64,000 nucleotides of DNA, taken from contig NC_089399.1 of assembly GCF_003171515.1 (NCBI RefSeq), positions 3,162,001 to 3,226,000 on the forward strand, in the 5' to 3' direction. Of this stretch, positions 21,464-33,466 are shown one piece after another. The stretch's first letter is position 1. Each line of letters begins with the position of its first letter. Below the pieces are notes generated by a model, which was not told the DNA's origin, did not search any database, and saw only the letters and a program-made list of their open reading frames with translations. The translations under genes were made by a program, and so were the position numbers. Source of the stretch: Pyrenophora tritici-repentis (taxonomy: Eukaryota > Ascomycota > Dothideomycetes > Pleosporales > Pleosporaceae).

Positions 21464-22826
21464 TACAGACAAGGAAAACAAGGCCTCCAACGAACAGCCA
21501 AACGCAGAGCCCATATCGCTCTACGACACTGCTTTCCAAGAAGAGCATACCAAAGTCGGAGAACCAACAGATATCTTCGCCGGTCTACCAAACCTCAAGC
21601 GTCCAGCCCTCCTACAAACACCTCACGAGATACCACAGCGATTCCCGTTCCACCGAACCTGCGTCTACCTGCTCCTAGCTTCAGAGTCCTCGCATCTCAA
21701 ACCGAAAAGCGTAGTTCTAAAAGGCACATCCCCTCAAGGCCCCCTGACGCTCGAAATCCCCATTGAGATTCGCGAAGAGGCAGATGAGATGATCCATCAA
21801 CTAGCAGCGCGCAAGGCCACACAAGAACTCGAAGAGGACCACGGTTGGATCTCAAAGGCTACCGTCGACAATGACAACGTCTCAGTGAAGGACAAATACA
21901 GAGACCAGTTCGCGTTGCTGCAAAGACGAGAAGCCGTTCGTCTAGGAGTGGAGTTCCAAGTCGGCGGCAAATACTGTTCGTTCGTTGCGGTGGAAGCTAA
22001 TGAGGCTGAGATTGTGGAGAAGCGCAAACAAGCACGAGAAGCGACGGTGAGCAGAGATTTAGAAGAGCTTGGAGAAGACTGGGATGTGGTCGAATCGTCG
22101 TCATTTTCTCCAGTGAGTAGGCATTTTGTTAGCCAACGGGAATCTTTGAGACTCGCTACACCGTCGAGCTATTTCGGTGAGGCCAAATTCTGCTCTGCAG
22201 GCTCTGCAGATCCTCCTGCCGCACAAAGCTGGCCGCATCCCAGGGTTTCAGGGATCACTAGAGTTCGTAGGGGCAGTCGCGGTAGGAGTAGTGGTGGACG
22301 AGGCGGTGGACGAGGCGGAGGCTTTGCAAACACTCCAAGCGCAGGTATCCGCAGTACCGACCAAAACACCCCCGGGAGCCTCTATAGCTCCACCACCGGA
22401 TGGATCCCTCCCCCTTCCTCTTCATCCGGATTCCACATTCAATCCAACCCTCCCTCCTCTCCCACTCCATGCCCATCCCCACCTCTCCTCCACCGTTTAA
22501 TCGCCCATCAACTCCACAACGGCTCCTTCCCCGCCACCGCACCCCTACCCTACCTCGAAATGAGCATCTCCCCCTCCGTCGTACGAAACAGCCTCCGCCT
22601 GCTCACTACAGCGCCCACCGCAGCGGCGTACGCAGAAGTCCTGGAGCAGTTGCTCACAACAGCTATTCTTGTTGTGTATCTAGAGAACAAGATGCAAGAG
22701 GAAGTGGAGACTTGGGAGTTGGTTGTTGGGAAGGCGAGGGCGTGGGTGCAGGAGGTTGTTGAGGGGACGTTTTTGGAGGAGTTGTGGAAGGTTGCTGGGG
22801 AGGTTGTTCGGGCGTGGAAGGGATGA
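21464..22826 (+). pseudogene. VIT/vWA protein, 3' part downstream of the retroelement
   Basis: The vWA-family sequence resumes immediately after the insertion in the frame predicted if the element and one TACAG copy were absent (1,583 bp, a frame change of two). Recognisable family blocks are YDTAFQEEH, KSVVLKGTSPQGPLTLEIPI and the conserved MIHQLAARKATQELEE, then YRDQFALLQRREAVRLGVEFQV and a Ser/Gly/Pro-rich linker. The end has the typical helical WELVVGKARAWVQE segment and stops at 22824-22826. Only this part (from ATG 21789) could be translated on its own. Its last 164 bp overlap the end of the convergent 896-residue protein gene. Confidence 0.75.
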
Positions 22827-25417
22827 GTGTAGGGTGCGGGGAGGGTTCGTGGGAGTTGTGGGTTGTTTGTTGGAGGATGGGGTTGGGTGGGCTGGAACTG
22901 GCACCGGTGGTGTTGTGATTATCATCCAAGCTGGGTTGTGCCTCGGATGTGTTTACGTGGCCTACTAAACTGGGACCTGCTTTAGCGGTGTTTGGGTCGA
23001 ATCCTGCATTCAGAATCGTTCCAGTGCAGTTGTGGTCCGTCATATTAGTATTGTTAATGCTTTCTGTACTTGACCCAGTTCCACTGGCGTTGTGATTGTC
23101 TCTTGAGCCTGAATCCGCTTCATCGGTGCTTTGTCCACTTTCTCTTGGGGGTATCAGTGGCAGCAGCCCTTCTCGTATGAACGTCGGATACACCAGCATC
23201 ATTGCTTCTTCCTCTCGATCCACGGGACCACGCTTCCATACGATCCACGAGAGATTCTTCGCCAGGGCCACGACTACCGCTATCGTGGGTGGATTTCCTT
23301 CAAGCGATAGCTTCAGAATCTGCTTGACAATTGCATCGACACAGCCAGAGATTATATCAAGGGCGCATTGGATTTGTAGTGAGTACGGAAAGGACGACAC
23401 GAGAAGCGCGTCATTAGACCTTGTGGGTTCTTTTTGCCAGACTCTTTCACGGCTCATGCCAAAGATTGGTGAACCATCTTCGTAACCTTGACCTGCAGAT
23501 ATCGGAATAGTTTTTATGGATGTGTCTTGATGGCCGATTCCATCTGTCATTGGGGAGCAGATGTAAAGCCTGAGTGATTCTTTCAGGGTTTCGACGTCCC
23601 TTAGCGGGAGTAACTCAACGCACCGCAAAAAAGATGTGGAATTCCGTGCATCCAAAGAGTAATACGGGTTGAACCCGTAAGTCCAGAGAGTTAGAAGAGC
23701 GTGCAATCTTTTTGCCGCTGTTCTGGTAGCGTAGGCATCGTAATCTTCGCTTGTATATTGGAAGAGCCGCAACATGAAGAATGACTGTGAACCGGCATGA
23801 GATGAATCCTGCATGAGATGTAACCATGTAAGTCTTGGCGGCTCAACTTGCACCCAAGGATTCCATCTCAAGAATTCATCGTATAATTCCGCTGTTGTGG
23901 TGTACAGGCTCAACGATAGTCCACCATAATCAGAGCCTATTGGTAATATATCGTGTATTTTACGGCGTACGTCAAAACATGGATGCGTAATTGTGATCTC
24001 TTTGGTTTGGGAGATAGATTCATACATGTGCCATAAGTGTTCGATTGTGCGGTATCCATTGTCGGATGTATATGGTGCGAAAGAATGTGTACCAGAGGAG
24101 TGTAACTCTTCAAAGAAATTTGTGTCGGAGTCTATAGATAGACACGCTTGACCTAATTTGAGTGCTATCCAATCGAGATCGGTAGTATCGATCGGGGTCA
24201 CTATTGGTGGGCGTGAGATACCTCTTCGAATCCAAGCCCGAGTGGCCGTCATGATCAAGGTAACGCCGAGTTGTGTGACTGTCGCAGACCAGTGCAGGGC
24301 TCTGAGGCCAACAAACTGGCAGACAAACCCCAAGAGACAGGTAACCACAGCAAACCAAACGTCCCACTGCCGTACCATATCAAAGTCTGATCTTGAAGTC
24401 CGAATGCACTCCTTTTCATTTCCCATGCTAAGGAGATATTGCCCGAATGTCTGATCACCCATGGTGCAAGCCATTTGCAGATAGATTATACTCTTTACGT
24501 TCGGCTTTTCTTTCTTAAATGTGTGCTCGACTGAAGTTGCTTCGATGATGTGAGAGCATAGCGCTATGCCGATGATCAGCGCTAACGACCCTGCCAGGAA
24601 TATGGGATACGCGTAGTCCTGAACTAGCTCCCCATCCTTCTTTTCTTTCCAGTGATAAGTCATGATGGCTGGTACGACCAGAGCCACAGTCTGTATAGCT
24701 ACACCAAACGCGACAAGTGACCAGGTTTCCCCATTAGTTGTTATTGCCTTGTTGATATTAAGGGTGATGTTTGGTGGTTGTTCAACCAGTCGATCTAACG
24801 ATTCAGCATCTTCGAAGGTCTGTGTTTGGCCGCTCTTTGATAGATACGTCAAGGCTTTATCAGCGTAGGCATCTCTGAGGTCGCCAACTTGGATCTCATC
24901 GGGGATTTCCGCCTCACTGTGGCTGTAGACGATTAACTCCAGTACAGGAGCTTTTCCCAGTACTCTGACAGTTCCTTCTTTGGCCCACAATTCGGACGAG
25001 TTTTCAGACGTAGACGACAGAATTTCTAGCTCCGCTGTAGTCAAGCTTTCTCTTGCACTATATAAGTGAGTGTCAGAATATATTATCGTCAACTATGTGG
25101 CTGTCGAGATATGGCCCATACCGTCCTACGAGAGCCTTGAGAATACTAACACGTCCGACCCTAATGGCCGAAACAATGATGGTAATGATACCCAGCGGTC
25201 CGACGGCGAGCAGGATGTTGTCGGCCCACCCAAGCGACATGGTAAGGAACTGTTTCGTCACTTGCTCTCCGAATAGCGTAAGAAGAGGCGCCAGGTCGCT
25301 ACCGAGGTTGTTGATGAAGTCATCGCCAGAGAAGCCGGATGGTGGAGCAGGCTGAGTGTTGATTGGCAATGCTGTTGGTGTGTCACTGCTGGTGGAGGTA
25401 ATTGAGGTAGGAGCCAT
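22663..25417 (-). CDS. Fungal membrane-anchored protein of unknown function (896 aa)
   Basis: Exon 1 is 25417-25122 and exon 2 is 25057-22663, with a 64-bp intron; 896 residues. The N-terminal block GDDFINNLGSDLAPLLTLFG, a hydrophobic segment (NILLAVGPLGIITIIVSAIR), then ALVGRARESLTTAELEILSS and VRVLGKAPVLELIV form a block I recall as common at the start of large pezizomycete proteins, some of which carry ankyrin repeats. Further helices include SLVAFGVAIQTVALVVPAIM, PIFLAGSLALIIGIALC and VWFAVVTCLLGFVCQFVGL, so about four to five membrane spans. The last ~190 residues are Ser/Thr/Pro/Asn-rich and probably disordered. No enzyme motif is visible. The 3' end overlaps the tail of the disrupted vWA gene on the opposite strand by 164 bp, so the disordered tail may be longer than in relatives. 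Confidence 0.8.
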
Positions 25418-25888
25418 GATGTCAGCCCCGAAAGGGAAGCAGCGGAAGCAAGCGCGAGAATAATCCGGATGAACAGACCACTATCAGCTGGACGTGACAG
25501 CGGCTTGAAGTATGGCAAGCAAGCGGCCCAAAGACCTAAGCTTTTGAGAGATGTGGTGTAAAAATTGAAAAGATTGCACTGTGTTGGGTGTATGTGTTAG
25601 ATTTGTTAACTTGTGAGGCTGAGGATGCCGTCTGACCGGAAATGAAGCTGAACTCGGGAAGCGACATGCATGCAGACAACTTCAACGAACGGCACTCAGC
25701 CTTGACAAAGATGGCAGGCACAACATTATTGAAAATCCCAATCAGGAACAAAGGACCCAATTTATTTAGAGTAGATCGACTGATGCACTCAATGGCGAAT
25801 ATGCAACATGCTTAGACAGCACACGTTCAGCAGCGCCACGTCAGAACTGGCGCATACAGAAACAAACTCATTGGGGTTAGATAGAAGT
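25418..25888. other. Intergenic stretch
   Basis: Separates the start of the membrane protein gene from the stop of the E1 beta gene, both on the minus strand. It should hold the promoter of the former and the 3' UTR of the latter. No gene is supported. Confidence 0.45.
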
Positions 25889-27200
25889 TCAATAATCTAT
25901 GGTCTTTTTGATCGCATCGTAAACCCCTTTCGAAATTAGCATGCATGGGAAATGCAAAGGGTATGGGGATCTTACTTGTAACATCTGGTATGATGAATTG
26001 CTCGAACACGAGCCCGGTATGCGTCGCCCACCCAGTGACCCTCTTCACGGGCGCCTCCAATCTCAAGAAAGCCTTTTCTTGAATTGTGGCAGCAACCTCG
26101 GCACCGACACCCGCGTTCATCATGCTCTCATGTACTACGATTGCTCTCCCTGTCTTCTTCACACTCTCCAGCACTGTCTCGCGATCCCATGGGTATATTG
26201 TGCGCAAATCTATCAATTCAATGCTGCATCCAAAATCCTTCTCTGCTGCTGTTATGGCCGCTGAACATGTATACAAGGGTGTTCCATATGAGACTATCGT
26301 CAGGTCCTTGCCCGTTTTCAGGACTTCAGCCTTGTCGAGCGGGAGGTAGTAGGCATCAACTGGTACTTGCTCGACTGCAGCGCGGTATAAAATCTTGGGC
26401 TCCATGAATATGACTGGGTCTTGGCTACGGATAGCTGAGAGGAGCAGTCCTTTGGCTTGAACGGGCGAGCGAGGTATAACGACGCGTAGGCCGGGTGTGT
26501 GGGTGAAGAGAGCCTCTGGAGATTGTGTGTGGTAACTAGAATGATCTGTTAGTATGACACCCGAATGCGGTTTTGCGGTAGCCTACAGTGCACCATGTCC
26601 TACGCTGCCCGATGGCATGCGTATTACCAGCCCACCGCAGTTGACCCCGGTAGTTCCAGACCGGTATCTGTACTTGGCCGCTTCATTGTGTATTTGATCA
26701 AATGCTGGAAAGACATAGTCGGCGAATTGAACCTCAGCGATGGGCTTCATGCCCTCAGCGGCGGCTCCGATAGCAAATCCAACCAGTCCTTGCTCACTCA
26801 GCGGAGTATTGAAGACGCGTTCTGTGCCAAAGTCTGCAGCCAGGTTCATTGTACATCGGAAAACACCGCCAAATTGAACATCCTCTCCAAAGACCAAGAC
26901 TCTCTCATCGGTTTGCAGTGCATGTCGAAGTGCCTCATTGATGGCGGTGTAGAGGTTGATGCGCTTTGTTTGGCCTTTTTGTATCTCCGCTGGCAACTCG
27001 GGGTTCGCGAGAGACGACTTTGCGGTGTGATGGAGAATTGGCGTGGTGTCGTATTCTACTGTGCCGTTTAGGCGTGCACCGGGCGCTGCAGCAGAGTATT
27101 GTCTGAGTTGGGCATGTTGTTTACAGCGGGGACGAAGCGGTGTTTGAGGGCGGACTAGATAATGCGACAATGCGCGGATTGAAGATGTCTTCGAGGCCAT
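25889..27200 (-). CDS. Branched-chain 2-oxoacid dehydrogenase E1 component, beta subunit (mitochondrial)
   Basis: Exons 27200-26587, 26535-25976 and 25926-25889 give 403 residues. Residues 1 to ~45 are rich in Arg/Ser/Ala with no acidic residues (begins [15 protein letters not shown]), a good mitochondrial presequence. The transketolase-like pyrimidine-binding domain follows ([60 protein letters not shown]). The C-terminal domain has [16 protein letters not shown] and [10 protein letters not shown], ending KKTIDY. With E1 alpha it decarboxylates the keto acids of Leu, Ile and Val using thiamine diphosphate. The FGG segment and [11 protein letters not shown] separate it from the pyruvate dehydrogenase beta subunit. 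An in-frame upstream non-ATG extension was ignored. Shares a ~700-bp divergent promoter region with the Mam3-like gene. Confidence 0.94.
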
Positions 27201-27896
27201 GTCTATTGGAATAATAGTAGCAAATTTATCCAAAAGCAACCAAGAGATACACGGAAAGAAGACATGTTGGATGCAAACATGAGCCGACGGTTGTGCGGTT
27301 GTTTGCTGCGGCTACCAACGGCTCTCCAGCTTTCAACACTGCGGAGTTTAGCGAGCGGTCGGGGGACGTCATCACGTGATGATTGATCACGATAGTTCCC
27401 CATCACGTGATGATACCTCCGCCAAGCCAGACTTTGTCCGCTGCGCAATGACGTGAACAAGTCCAAATGGTTCCCACGGCAGGTGGAGACTAGTGCGCGC
27501 ATCTTTCTGCACTGCGCAACCTGGAACAGTTCTAACTCTCTCGGTTATCGCTGGATATATGCAAGGGCAAAAGAGGTGGACGAAACCACAGAGTGACTGA
27601 TCAGGAGAGCAACATTTGGAAAAGTCGGCCGGCCGGCAACGCAACCGTTCTGCCCAGAGGGGATCATCGCAGTTGGTGAAGCTGGGCGTTCCTTGACTTT
27701 CTGCGGGCCTGCGTTTTACGGGAGTCCTAGGCCCGTCCATGCACGGTCCCTCCAAAGCGCTGCTTCCGCATCATTATTTGCGTCGCGCCCGTCATAACTC
27801 ACAACTCGCCCTCTGGTCAGTTTGTCGCGTCCCTCTCTCTTCGGAGACCATCTTCATCTCTCCGCACGCAAGTGCAAGTCTTCTGTAGCTGTGGCC
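27201..27896. promoter_or_regulatory. Divergent promoter region, E1 beta / Mam3-like gene
   Basis: About 700 bases between two divergently transcribed starts. Contains two close copies of ATCACGTGATGAT (near 27371 and 27401), each centred on the palindrome CACGTG, a classic bHLH binding core. Nothing coding is seen. Confidence 0.5.
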
Positions 27897-30274
27897 ATGG
27901 TTATGACCACCGCTCGTTCTCGCGGAGCCAATGGCTCGTCGCTGCGCACTGCTCGCCTCGCCCTCATCGGCCTCTTCCACGCCTTTGCGCCCATGGTGAC
28001 GGCGCTGCCAATGCCGTTTGGTGGCGTCGTCAACGCGCTCAAGGATGCCGACCAAGACCTCCCCAAAGACTCCAGCGACCCGCAGCTTTGGTTGTTTCTA
28101 GGCGTTGCCGTCGCGCTTGTTTTGGCCGGTGGTGTGTTTGCAGGTCTGACCATTGCGTGAGTACATGACTGTCCCACCCTCGGTCTCGATGCGCTGACAA
28201 CCTACATCTAGCTTGATGGGCCAGGATGAGATATATCTTCAGGTACTTGCCTCATCTGGTGAGAAGCACGAACGCAAGAACGCGAAGAAGGTGCTCAAGC
28301 TTCTCGAGCGAGGTAAACATTGGGTCTTGGTTACCCTACTTCTGAGCAACGTCATCACCAATGAAACCCTTCCTATCGTACTTGACAGGTCCCTCGGCGG
28401 GGGTTGGCCTGCGGTTGTTAGCTCCACCGTGCTTATTGGTACGTTTAGCTGTCACTATGTTGGTGGTCAACACTAACACGCGTCAGTCATCTTTGGCGAG
28501 GTCGTCCCCCAGTCTATCTGCGTGCGCTATGGACTACCAATCGGCGCTGCCATGGCACCCATAGTTCTTGGACTCATGTATATCATGGGTATTGTGGCTT
28601 GGCCGACAGCTAAGCTCCTCGACTACCTTCTGGGCGAGGACCATGGTACCGTATACAAGAAGGGTGGGTTGAAGACGCTGGTCAGCCTGCACCAGTCGCT
28701 TGGACTCGAGCATGAACGCCTCAACGAAGATGAAGTTACCATCATCACGGCCGTGCTAGACCTCAAAGCCAAGGCCGTGGGCAACATCATGACGCCCATG
28801 AAGGACGTCTTCACCATGTCATCCGACACTGTTTTGGACGAGAAGATGATGGACAACATCCTCTCTGCTGGCTACTCTCGTATTCCCATTCACACCCCCG
28901 ACAACGACAACGACTTTGTTGGCATGTTGCTTGTCAAGATGCTCATTACATACGACCCCGAGGACGCTCTTCGTGTGCGCGACTTTGCTTTGGCTACACT
29001 CCCAGAAACGCGCCCCGAGACGAGCTGCCTGGATATTCTCAACTTCTTCCAGGAGGGTAAATCCCACATGGTGCTCGTCTCCGAGTACCCGGCCGAGGCA
29101 CGCGGTGCTGTTGGTGTTGTCACTCTGGAGGATGTAATCGAGGAGCTCATTGGAGAGTAAGTCACACAGTTACATGTTCCTAACAACCACTAACAAGAAC
29201 AGGGAAATCATTGACGAGTCCGATGTCTTCATTGACGTACACAAGGCGATTCGACGTATGGCACCCGCCCCTCGCGCTCGCGTTCCCCGAGGCAAAGTTC
29301 TCAGCGACATCTCACGTAAACCTTCCGAAGCGCCGGTTTCAGAAACCGAGACCAATGGCGAAAACGGTGCGGCGGACACACCGGAAGGCCATCCCAAGCC
29401 ATCTCTCATGTTACGACGTCGAAGCAGCGGTAGCAAGGGAATGTCACCTCTACGTACCGATGACCCCAGTATTATTCAACATCTGAAGCATCTTGGTCCC
29501 TCCAACGCTGCCAATAGGCCCAAGCAAACACGTATCAATACTGTAAAGATTAAGCCTGGACAAACTAGCGCAACGCCTGACATTCCAAAAACCATTCCCG
29601 AACACGCTCAAACCCCGACTGAGTCAACCCAGTCACAGGCTGTAGTCGCGCAAGACTCTTATGCCCCAGAGGGTGGGATCGGCCAGGGCTTGTTGGCATC
29701 AGCTGGCCGTGAGGCTAGCGATGGCGCTCACACTGTAGCTGTGGGATACGGTACCATGACTCCAAGCGGCGACCGCATGTCTTTCATATCCGGTCGTTCC
29801 GGTCGATCTATTCGCTCTATTACAAGGGACTCTAAAGACCGTGCAACTTCCCCCAAGGGTAGCACGAACGGCGGTACTCATCCAGATATCAAGTACCGTG
29901 ACAACGAGAATGATGTGTCGAGAGGACGGTCACCTTCCGCCAGCACCATCGCCTCCCTGCATTCTATTCGATCGCGCTCCCGTAGTCCTCTGCAGAAACG
30001 TCATACTGCCCGAAGTGGTAGCATCTCCGAAAACGTTGTTGACGTCAATGGTGTCAAGAAGATTGTTTTGGAGACCACCAGCTCAAGCGACTCTGAGGAC
30101 AAGGGTCGTGGTAGCCAAGCTGATGGCCATGAAGATAACAAGCATTCCGAAACTGAGTCCGCGCACACAGGAGGCAAGGGTGCGAGTAAAAAGAAGAGGA
30201 AGAAGAGGGGCAAGAAGAAGAAGGGTGGCGCCAGTGACAGCAGTGAGACGCAACCCCTGCTCGGAGACAGGTGA
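27897..30274 (+). CDS. MAM3: CNNM/Mam3-type membrane protein (DUF21 plus CBS pair)
   Basis: Exons 27897-28156, 28212-28438, 28487-29156 and 29203-30274 give 742 residues. After a signal/first hydrophobic segment, helices begin at [24 protein letters not shown] and continue through the DUF21 region ([40 protein letters not shown]). A cytoplasmic CBS pair follows ([38 protein letters not shown]). The ~370-residue C-terminus is Ser/Arg-rich and low-complexity, with a Lys/Arg-rich stretch near the end ([14 protein letters not shown]). Yeast Mam3 lies in the vacuolar membrane and affects Mn/Mg/Zn tolerance; CNNM relatives move or sense Mg. The start ATG at 27897 was chosen over an in-frame upstream TTG. 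The orthology to Mam3 is firm at family level. Confidence 0.92.
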
Positions 30275-30597
30275 TTACACATAACTCTTTGACACTTTTG
30301 TTGATTGTGGCGTGCAGAGATCCTAAGCAAAATCGAGAATATATTAGCGGGACGAACTAATCGGCATACGACGGCGTCTCCTTTGGCTAACCGTCCTTCT
30401 ATATTGGAAAACGACTGTGGATGAGAATATCATGCATTGTTAAGGAGTCATCATTTTTTTCATTGTGCGGACTTGTACTATAGCAATACGGTCAGGCGTC
30501 ATTAGTGCACATACGACGGGATCTTGTTTCCGTAGCCACGCGAGCTTATAATTAATCTGTAAGGTCGCTCATATAGCCTAGTTTCGAAGATTTGTTA
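30275..30597. other. 3' flank of the Mam3-like gene
   Basis: About 320 bases of AT-rich sequence between the stop codon and the left end of the pogo element. Presumed 3' UTR and terminator; no gene. Confidence 0.5.
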
Positions 30598-30652
30598 ACA
30601 TGATCCATGGGCGAGCGGCGCACACGGGCGAGCGGCGCACCCCACCAACTTT
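30598..30652 (+). repeat. Left terminal inverted repeat of pogo element
   Basis: 55 bp starting ACATGATCCATGGG, perfect inverse of 32397-32451, preceded by TA. Contains two direct copies of a 15-mer. Confidence 0.95.
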
Positions 30653-30678
30653 ACTCACCTTACTGATCTTAATCTACA

Positions 30679-32331
30679 ATGGCTCAACGCAGCGCTACTC
30701 AATTACTATCAAATGAAGCAGATATTCAGCTTGCTATCTCATCTATTAATGCGCACCAGATCCAAGGTACCCGTACTGCTGCAGTAGTCTACAACGTAGC
30801 CGAAACAACGCTCCGCCGCCGACGCGCTGGTATACCTGCCCGACGCGATTGCCCGCCCAACTCAAGGAAGCTTACCCAGAGAGAAGAGGAGGTGATTATT
30901 AGCTATATACTTCAGCTAGATCTGCGTGGATTTGCGCCTACCTACACAGCTGTACGTGATATGGCTGATAAGCTGCTGGCTGCGCGTGGTGGAGAGCAGG
31001 TTGGAGTCAACTGGCCATCTACCTTTGTTAAGCGTACAGACAGTCTTCGGACGTGTTTCAACCAAGCGTACGATAGGCAGAGAGCTCTTTGTGAGGATGC
31101 AACATTAATAAAGAGGTGGTTTAAGCTTGTAGAAGAGACAAAGGCTGAGCTAGGTATCTGCGATGAGGACGTCTACAACTTTGATGAAGCTGGCTTTATG
31201 ATGGGCAAGATTACAACGCAGCTAGTTATAACAGGAGCAGAGAGGAGAGGCAGGCCGAAGAGTATTCAGCCAGGCAATCGCGAGTGGGTAACGCTGATCG
31301 CTGCTATCAGCGCTGCTGGCTGGTCAGTCCCACCGTTCCTCATCTTCGCTGGCCAGTACCACCTATCAGCCTGGTATAAGGAAGCTGAGATCCCACGCGA
31401 CTGGGCGATCGCAGTCAGCGATAATGGCTGGACGAATAATGAGCTTGGAGTTGAGTGGCTAAAGCACTTCAACGCTCACACGCAGGCTCGTAGTGTAGGC
31501 GCGCGTCGCCTGCTTATTATTGATGGCCATAAGAGCCACCAATCTCTAGAGTTCCAGGAGCTCTGCAAGGAGAACAATATCCATACGCTCTGTATGCCTC
31601 CTCACTCATCTCACCTACTCCAGCCACTTGATGTTGGCTGCTTCTCGCCATTGAAGCGCGCGTACAGCCGTGAGGTGGAGAGCCTTATGCGCAACCACAT
31701 CAACCACATCACCAAGCTAGAGTTTCTGCCAGCGTTCAAGGCAGCATTTGATCAAGCGTTCACGCCAGCCAATATCTGCTCAGCCTTCCGCGGCGCAGGC
31801 CTTGTTCCTCTACAACCAGAGGCTGTTCTATCAAAGGTAGATGTACAACTGCGTACACCTACTCCTCCAGCAGCTCTGCCAGAGGCTCCCTGGGTAGCTC
31901 AAACGCCGAGCAACGCGCGTGAGCTTGAGGCTCAGTCAAGCCTAATACGTGAGCGCGTGCGCCAGCACAAGAGCTCATCACCAGCTTCAATTATTATGGC
32001 GATTGACCAGCTAAAGAAGGGCGCCGAGGTGATGATGCTCTCTGCTGAGCTGATGCGCGATCGGATCTCTAGTCTTGAGAAGGCCAATAGCGCAGCCTCA
32101 GAGCGTAGGCGGCGCTCTAAAAGGCGTATACAGAAGCATGGAGTACTCACAAAGGGAGCTGGAGAGGATATACTGGCTCAAAATGAGGCTGACCAGCAGA
32201 TTGCTCATGAAGAGCGTCAAGGAGGAGCGCGATCAGGCCTCAGCCAGCGGGCTCAAAGGCGCTGCACTAGGTGCAAGGAGACTGGGCACAACTCGCGCAC
32301 ATGCAAGACTGATACTATTAATATAGAGTAA
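30679..32331 (+). CDS. Fot1/pogo-family transposase
   Basis: A single 550-residue frame inside the inverted repeats. N-terminal Psq-type helix-turn-helix ([20 protein letters not shown]), then a CENP-B-like DNA-binding region. The DDE_1 core has catalytic aspartates at D169 (YNFDEAGF), D282 ([10 protein letters not shown]) and D318 ([11 protein letters not shown]), a DD35D arrangement. The C-terminus is basic and ends with a CCHC knuckle ([14 protein letters not shown]). All three acidic residues are present and there is no stop or frameshift, so the enzyme may be active. The ATG at 30679 lies 27 bp inside the left repeat. Confidence 0.95.
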   Translation: MAQRSATQLLSNEADIQLAISSINAHQIQGTRTAAVVYNVAETTLRRRRAGIPARRDCPPNSRKLTQREEEVIISYILQLDLRGFAPTYTAVRDMADKLLAARGGEQVGVNWPSTFVKRTDSLRTCFNQAYDRQRALCEDATLIKRWFKLVEETKAELGICDEDVYNFDEAGFMMGKITTQLVITGAERRGRPKSIQPGNREWVTLIAAISAAGWSVPPFLIFAGQYHLSAWYKEAEIPRDWAIAVSDNGWTNNELGVEWLKHFNAHTQARSVGARRLLIIDGHKSHQSLEFQELCKENNIHTLCMPPHSSHLLQPLDVGCFSPLKRAYSREVESLMRNHINHITKLEFLPAFKAAFDQAFTPANICSAFRGAGLVPLQPEAVLSKVDVQLRTPTPPAALPEAPWVAQTPSNARELEAQSSLIRERVRQHKSSSPASIIMAIDQLKKGAEVMMLSAELMRDRISSLEKANSAASERRRRSKRRIQKHGVLTKGAGEDILAQNEADQQIAHEERQGGARSGLSQRAQRRCTRCKETGHNSRTCKTDTINIE

Positions 32332-32396
32332 TCTACTGTATCAATATCTAGCAATAATATTATCGCGTTGTTGAGATGCATCGCTTTAAAGTTGCA

Positions 32397-32451
32397 AAAG
32401 TTGGTGGGGTGCGCCGCTCGCCCGTGTGCGCCGCTCGCCCATGGATCATGT
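32397..32451 (-). repeat. Right terminal inverted repeat of pogo element
   Basis: 55 bp, perfect inverse of 30598-30652, followed by TA. Confidence 0.95.
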
Positions 32452-33466
32452 TAAGTCGTGATGGAGATATTAAATTGCGTGAGCCCTGTTTTGTGGCATA
32501 ACCAGGTCTATCCTTGCTGGTCGTGGTTTGGTTCGGTACTAATCCGGAGTTCACCGGAACTCGATGCGGTTAGGCTTGCGTGGAGTAATTGGGATGCTTA
32601 GTATAGTGCCGAGAGTGGCGTGGTGTGGTGTGGACCAGGGATGCTGAACATGTGATGCTAGTGTAGAGGGGTAAGCTTTATTCGATATTAGAATGCGATA
32701 CATAGTGTAAACTGTCTTTTTGCGTATATCAGTAAGATAAACGAGACTTGGAATAGCTGATAATCGCATATCTCATCAAATCCACCTTTGGACTCATCGT
32801 CGTCGATAAGCAAGACTACTTAGTGAGTGCTTCTACAAACCACACCATCCCACCAAACACAGGAAACGGAAAAGGGGAGTTCCGATGTGGGTATGCGAAG
32901 ACGTGGGTGGTTGGTATCGCACTGAGGGTTACTTTTTTTTGTACAGTGGCTAGGTTTGGAAGATGTGAAGTACACTGTAGGGAATTATGTCTATTGTTTT
33001 TCTCTTTTCGTTCGGTTCGCTGGAAGAGATGAGAGGGGATAAGTTGGTAAAGTTCGCGAGTAGAATGTTCCGTTCATGAATTCCATGCGATTGTAAAGTT
33101 TTCGATGTAGTAGAAGGGCGAAGTGTCGCCTTGGGTTGTATACAGTACTATGCTTATTCCCTTACCCTATTCAGTTTGGTGGAAAAAGGTTGGCCTGCAT
33201 GTTCGTCTTAAGATCAGTTTGGGTTGGTGTAGGTTGGTGTAGACGCAGCTACCTGCTACGTAGTACCCCAGATTTCGCTGCCTTAGCGTGTCGACACACC
33301 CCGCACTAGTCCAATCTCGTAGCATTCGGGACGCCATGCAAGGTCAAAGCTCCCAGCTCGTCCCACATCTGAACAAGTCCAAAGCTTCCGTCTTGACCCC
33401 TCCGCCTCAATTCACCAATTCACCGCGCCTAATTTTCATTATAAACGCGACTGAACCACATCCACC
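32452..33466. other. Intergenic stretch upstream of the OsmC-like gene
   Basis: About 1 kb with no supported gene; AT-rich with short T tracts. The last 200 bases should be the promoter of the following gene. Confidence 0.45.

Larger units (their letters stand above)
30598..32451 (+). mobile_element. Fot1/pogo-type DNA transposon, complete
   Basis: A 1,854-bp element with terminal inverted repeats of 55 bp that match perfectly (30598-30652 and 32397-32451), flanked on both sides by the dinucleotide TA, the target duplication of Tc1/mariner elements. It holds one uninterrupted transposase frame. Each terminal repeat carries the 15-mer GGGCGAGCGGCGCAC twice, a good candidate for paired transposase binding sites. 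Perfect ends and an intact frame point to recent, possibly current, activity and to no obvious RIP damage. Confidence 0.95.

Noticed and set aside
22177..22500. Alternative plus-strand frame in the vWA 3' part suggesting a frameshift near 22180
   Set aside because: The region is low-complexity linker in which either frame reads plausibly; the main frame stays open, so a break is not demonstrated.
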